Of a stretch of 33,390 bases of DNA, positions 31,461 to 33,390 are shown piece after piece. Positions within the stretch are counted from its first letter, which is position 1. Every line of letters starts with the position of its first letter. The translations under genes and the position numbers were made by a program. Origin of the DNA: Ottowia sp. (GTDB taxonomy: Bacteria > Pseudomonadota > Gammaproteobacteria > Burkholderiales > Burkholderiaceae_C); assembly GCA_017997715.1 (NCBI GenBank), contig JAGOEM010000011.1, forward strand, positions 1 through 33,390, given 5' to 3'. Below the pieces are notes generated by a model, which was not told where the DNA came from, did not search any database, and saw nothing but the letters and a program-made list of their open reading frames with translations.

Positions 31461-33390
31461 ATGCGCGAAGGACACAGCACCGTCACCCGACGTCAAGACT
31501 ACGCCCCGCCCGCTTTCTGGATCGACAGCGTTGCGCTGACGTTCGATCTGGAGCCCACCAAGACGCGGGTGCTCAACAAGATGACCCTGCGCCGCAACCC
31601 CGACGTGCCGCCGCAGGCGCTGCGCCTGGCTGGCGACGAGTTGAACCTGGCGCGCGTCCTGCTGGCCGGCCAGGGCTGCAGCTTCCGCATGGAGGGTGAA
31701 ACCCTGGTGCTGGAAAACCTGCCCGAAGGCACCGAGCCTTTCGAGCTGGAACTGTTCACCACCTGCAACCCCGAAAAGAACAGCAAGCTGATGGGCCTGT
31801 TCATGAGCGGGGGCGACTTTTTCACCCAATGCGAAGCCGAGGGCTTTCGCCGCATCACCTACTTCCTGGACCGCCCGGATGTGATGGCCACCTACACCGT
31901 CACGCTGCGCGCCGACAAGCAGCGCTACCCGGTGCTGCTGTCCAACGGCAACCTGATCGACGAGGGCGAGCTGGAGGGCGGGCGCCACTTCACCACCTGG
32001 CACGACCCGCACAAGAAACCCTGCTACCTGTTCGCCCTGGTGGCGGGCCAGCTGGTGGCGCGCGAGCAGCGCATCACCACCCGGTCGGGGCGCGACCATT
32101 TGCTGCAGGTGTTTGTGCGCCCGGGCGATCTGGACCAGACCGAGCACGCGATGAATTCGCTGGTGCATTCCGTGCTGTGGGACGAAGCGCGCTTTGGCCT
32201 GAAGCTGGACCTGGACCGCTTCATGGTCGTGGCCACGTCCGACTTCAACGCCGGCGCGATGGAGAACAAGGGCCTGAACATCTTCAACACGAAGTACGTG
32301 CTGGCCAAGCCATCCACCGCCACCGACGGCGATTTCGACGCGGTGGAAAGCGTGATCGGCCACGAGTACTTTCACAACTGGACGGGCAACCGCGTCACCT
32401 GCCGCGACTGGTTCCAGCTGTCGCTGAAAGAGGGGCTGACCGTCTTCCGTGACCAGGAATTCAGCCAGGACCTGGCCGGCACGGCCAGCGCGCGCGCCGT
32501 CAAGCGCATTCAGGACGTCATCAACCTGCGCACCCAGCAGTTCCCTGAAGACGCTGGCCCCATGGCGCACCCGGTGCGCCCGGATCAGTACCTGGAGATC
32601 AGCAACTTCTACACCACCACCATCTATGAAAAAGGCGCCGAGGTGGTGCGCATGTACCAAACCCTGGCGGCCAGCCCATCGGACCCGCTGGGGCGCGAGG
32701 GCTTTCGCCGCGGCATGGACCTGTACTTTCAGCGCCACGACGGCCAGGCCGTCACCTGCGACGATTTCGCCGCCGCCATGGCCGATGCCAACCCCGACAG
32801 CGAACTGGCGCGCCTGCTGCCGCAGTTCAAGCGCTGGTACAGCCAGGCGGGCACGCCGGTCGTCAGGGCCGAAGGCCGCTACGACAGCGCCGCGCGCAGC
32901 TACACCCTGACCCTGTCGCAAAGCTGCCCCGCCACGCACGGCCAGCCGGCCAAGCAGCCCTTCGTCATTCCCGTGCGGCTGGGCCTGGTGGGCGCAGACG
33001 GGCGCGACGTGCCGCTGCAGCTGGACCACTGGCAGCGCCCGGTGGAAGGCAGCCACACGCTGGTGCTGACCGAGCCCAGCGCCACCTTCACCTTTGTCGG
33101 TATCGACAGCGAACCCGTGCCTTCGCTGATGCGCGGCTTCTCGGCCCCGGTGGATCTGGAATGGAACGCCACGCCCGAACAGCTGCTGCACCTGCTGGCC
33201 AACGACAGCGACCCGTTCAGCCGCTGGGAATCTGCGCAGCGCCTGGCACTCGGCATCGCTATCGAACAGATAGCTGCCACCGCAGGCCCTGCAAGCGCTA
33301 CACCGCTGAACGATGCTTATCTGGCAGCGCTGCGCGCGGTGCTGCGCCACCCCGATCTGGATCCGGCTTTCAAAGCCCTGGTGCTGACGC
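31461..33390 (+). CDS. pepN: Aminopeptidase N (M1 family), 3' end outside window
   Basis: Zinc exopeptidase removing N-terminal residues from peptides in the cytoplasm. The first 643 residues are present. The ATG at 31461 has AAAAGG upstream. Seen here: an N-terminal beta domain (YAPPAFWIDSVALTFDLEP), GAMEN at residues 265-269 for the substrate N-terminus, and HEYFH (His301, Glu302, His305) with Glu324 eighteen residues on, the zinc site of M1 enzymes. The full protein is usually about 870-900 residues. At about residues 600-615 (AIEQIAATAGPASAT) the DNA is a copy of the palindromic element (33258-33305), in frame. The gene runs off the right edge without a stop. Confidence 0.95.
   Translation, partial: MREGHSTVTRRQDYAPPAFWIDSVALTFDLEPTKTRVLNKMTLRRNPDVPPQALRLAGDELNLARVLLAGQGCSFRMEGETLVLENLPEGTEPFELELFTTCNPEKNSKLMGLFMSGGDFFTQCEAEGFRRITYFLDRPDVMATYTVTLRADKQRYPVLLSNGNLIDEGELEGGRHFTTWHDPHKKPCYLFALVAGQLVAREQRITTRSGRDHLLQVFVRPGDLDQTEHAMNSLVHSVLWDEARFGLKLDLDRFMVVATSDFNAGAMENKGLNIFNTKYVLAKPSTATDGDFDAVESVIGHEYFHNWTGNRVTCRDWFQLSLKEGLTVFRDQEFSQDLAGTASARAVKRIQDVINLRTQQFPEDAGPMAHPVRPDQYLEISNFYTTTIYEKGAEVVRMYQTLAASPSDPLGREGFRRGMDLYFQRHDGQAVTCDDFAAAMADANPDSELARLLPQFKRWYSQAGTPVVRAEGRYDSAARSYTLTLSQSCPATHGQPAKQPFVIPVRLGLVGADGRDVPLQLDHWQRPVEGSHTLVLTEPSATFTFVGIDSEPVPSLMRGFSAPVDLEWNATPEQLLHLLANDSDPFSRWESAQRLALGIAIEQIAATAGPASATPLNDAYLAALRAVLRHPDLDPAFKALVLT
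33258..33305 (+). repeat. Interspersed palindromic element, copy 14, in frame inside pepN
   Basis: GCTATCGAACAGATAGCTGCC, then ACCGCAGGCCCTGCAAGCGC, then TACACCG. The AT-rich half matches copies 4, 6 and 10 closely; the hairpin part is diverged. It is open in the pepN frame. Confidence 0.7.

Noticed and set aside
31440-33350. 636-codon open frame on the minus strand opposite pepN
   Set aside because: Same cause: pepN shows full catalytic motifs on the + strand, and the antisense product is a low-sense His/Gln/Val-rich string.
1-33390. tRNA, rRNA, CRISPR arrays, transposases, phage genes
   Set aside because: I looked for these by eye and saw no convincing example in the window.

Overview
The window is GC-rich chromosomal DNA from a betaproteobacterium, most likely a member of the Comamonadaceae (Burkholderiales). 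The evidence is protein resemblance (FtrD, DarP/PmbA, an IPTL-CTERM protein, a long YidD form), familiar gene pairs (rpsU-yqeY, pmbA/darP divergent, trmJ-cysE, plsY-ridA), and a short interspersed repeat of a kind I associate with this family from memory. Nearly all of it is housekeeping chromosome. I see no prophage, insertion sequence, CRISPR array, tRNA or rRNA.

Layout. 1-1.4 kb: 3' part of a polyferredoxin (FtrD-like, iron uptake). 1.5-2.5 kb: an outer-membrane beta-barrel-like gene read leftward from a promoter covered by a clear Fur box. 2.5-3.6 kb: rpsU and yqeY, each followed by a hairpin. 3.6-6.5 kb: a solute-binding protein and an F420-reductase-like NADP protein read leftward, divergent from a LysR regulator. 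6.7-9.8 kb: pmbA (left), darP and mog (right). 10-12.9 kb: a 952-residue secreted IPTL-CTERM protein. 13.4-14.5 kb: an unrecognised membrane protein. 14.8-17.2 kb: trmJ, cysE and a small lipoprotein, leftward. 17.3-20.3 kb: ppnP, a MarR-GNAT fusion regulator with a perfect operator palindrome, and an MFS transporter. 20.5-22.1 kb: a hypothetical protein and murB, leftward. 22.1-24.9 kb: a DUF2164 protein, yajQ, a retropepsin-like protease and a SUKH-like protein, rightward. 25-28.5 kb: a leftward series of tas, a small hypothetical, ybaK, a frameshifted yidD, plsY and ridA. 28.6-33.4 kb: an alpha/beta hydrolase, prfB with its programmed +1 frameshift, and the 5' two thirds or so of pepN.

The most unusual feature is a family of about 50-70 bp palindromic elements: 13 recognisable copies plus one partial copy in 33 kb. 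Each has an AT-rich half (GCTAT...ATAGCTGCC) joined to a GC-rich hairpin (GCGC...GCGC). Most lie between genes, often touching a start or stop codon. Two lie in frame inside conserved enzymes: TrmJ (about residues 101-126) and PepN (about residues 600-615). There they appear to have become peptide insertions, much as described for Rickettsia palindromic elements. This, and the frameshifted yidD, are the observations most worth a second look. No unknown multi-gene system is evident.
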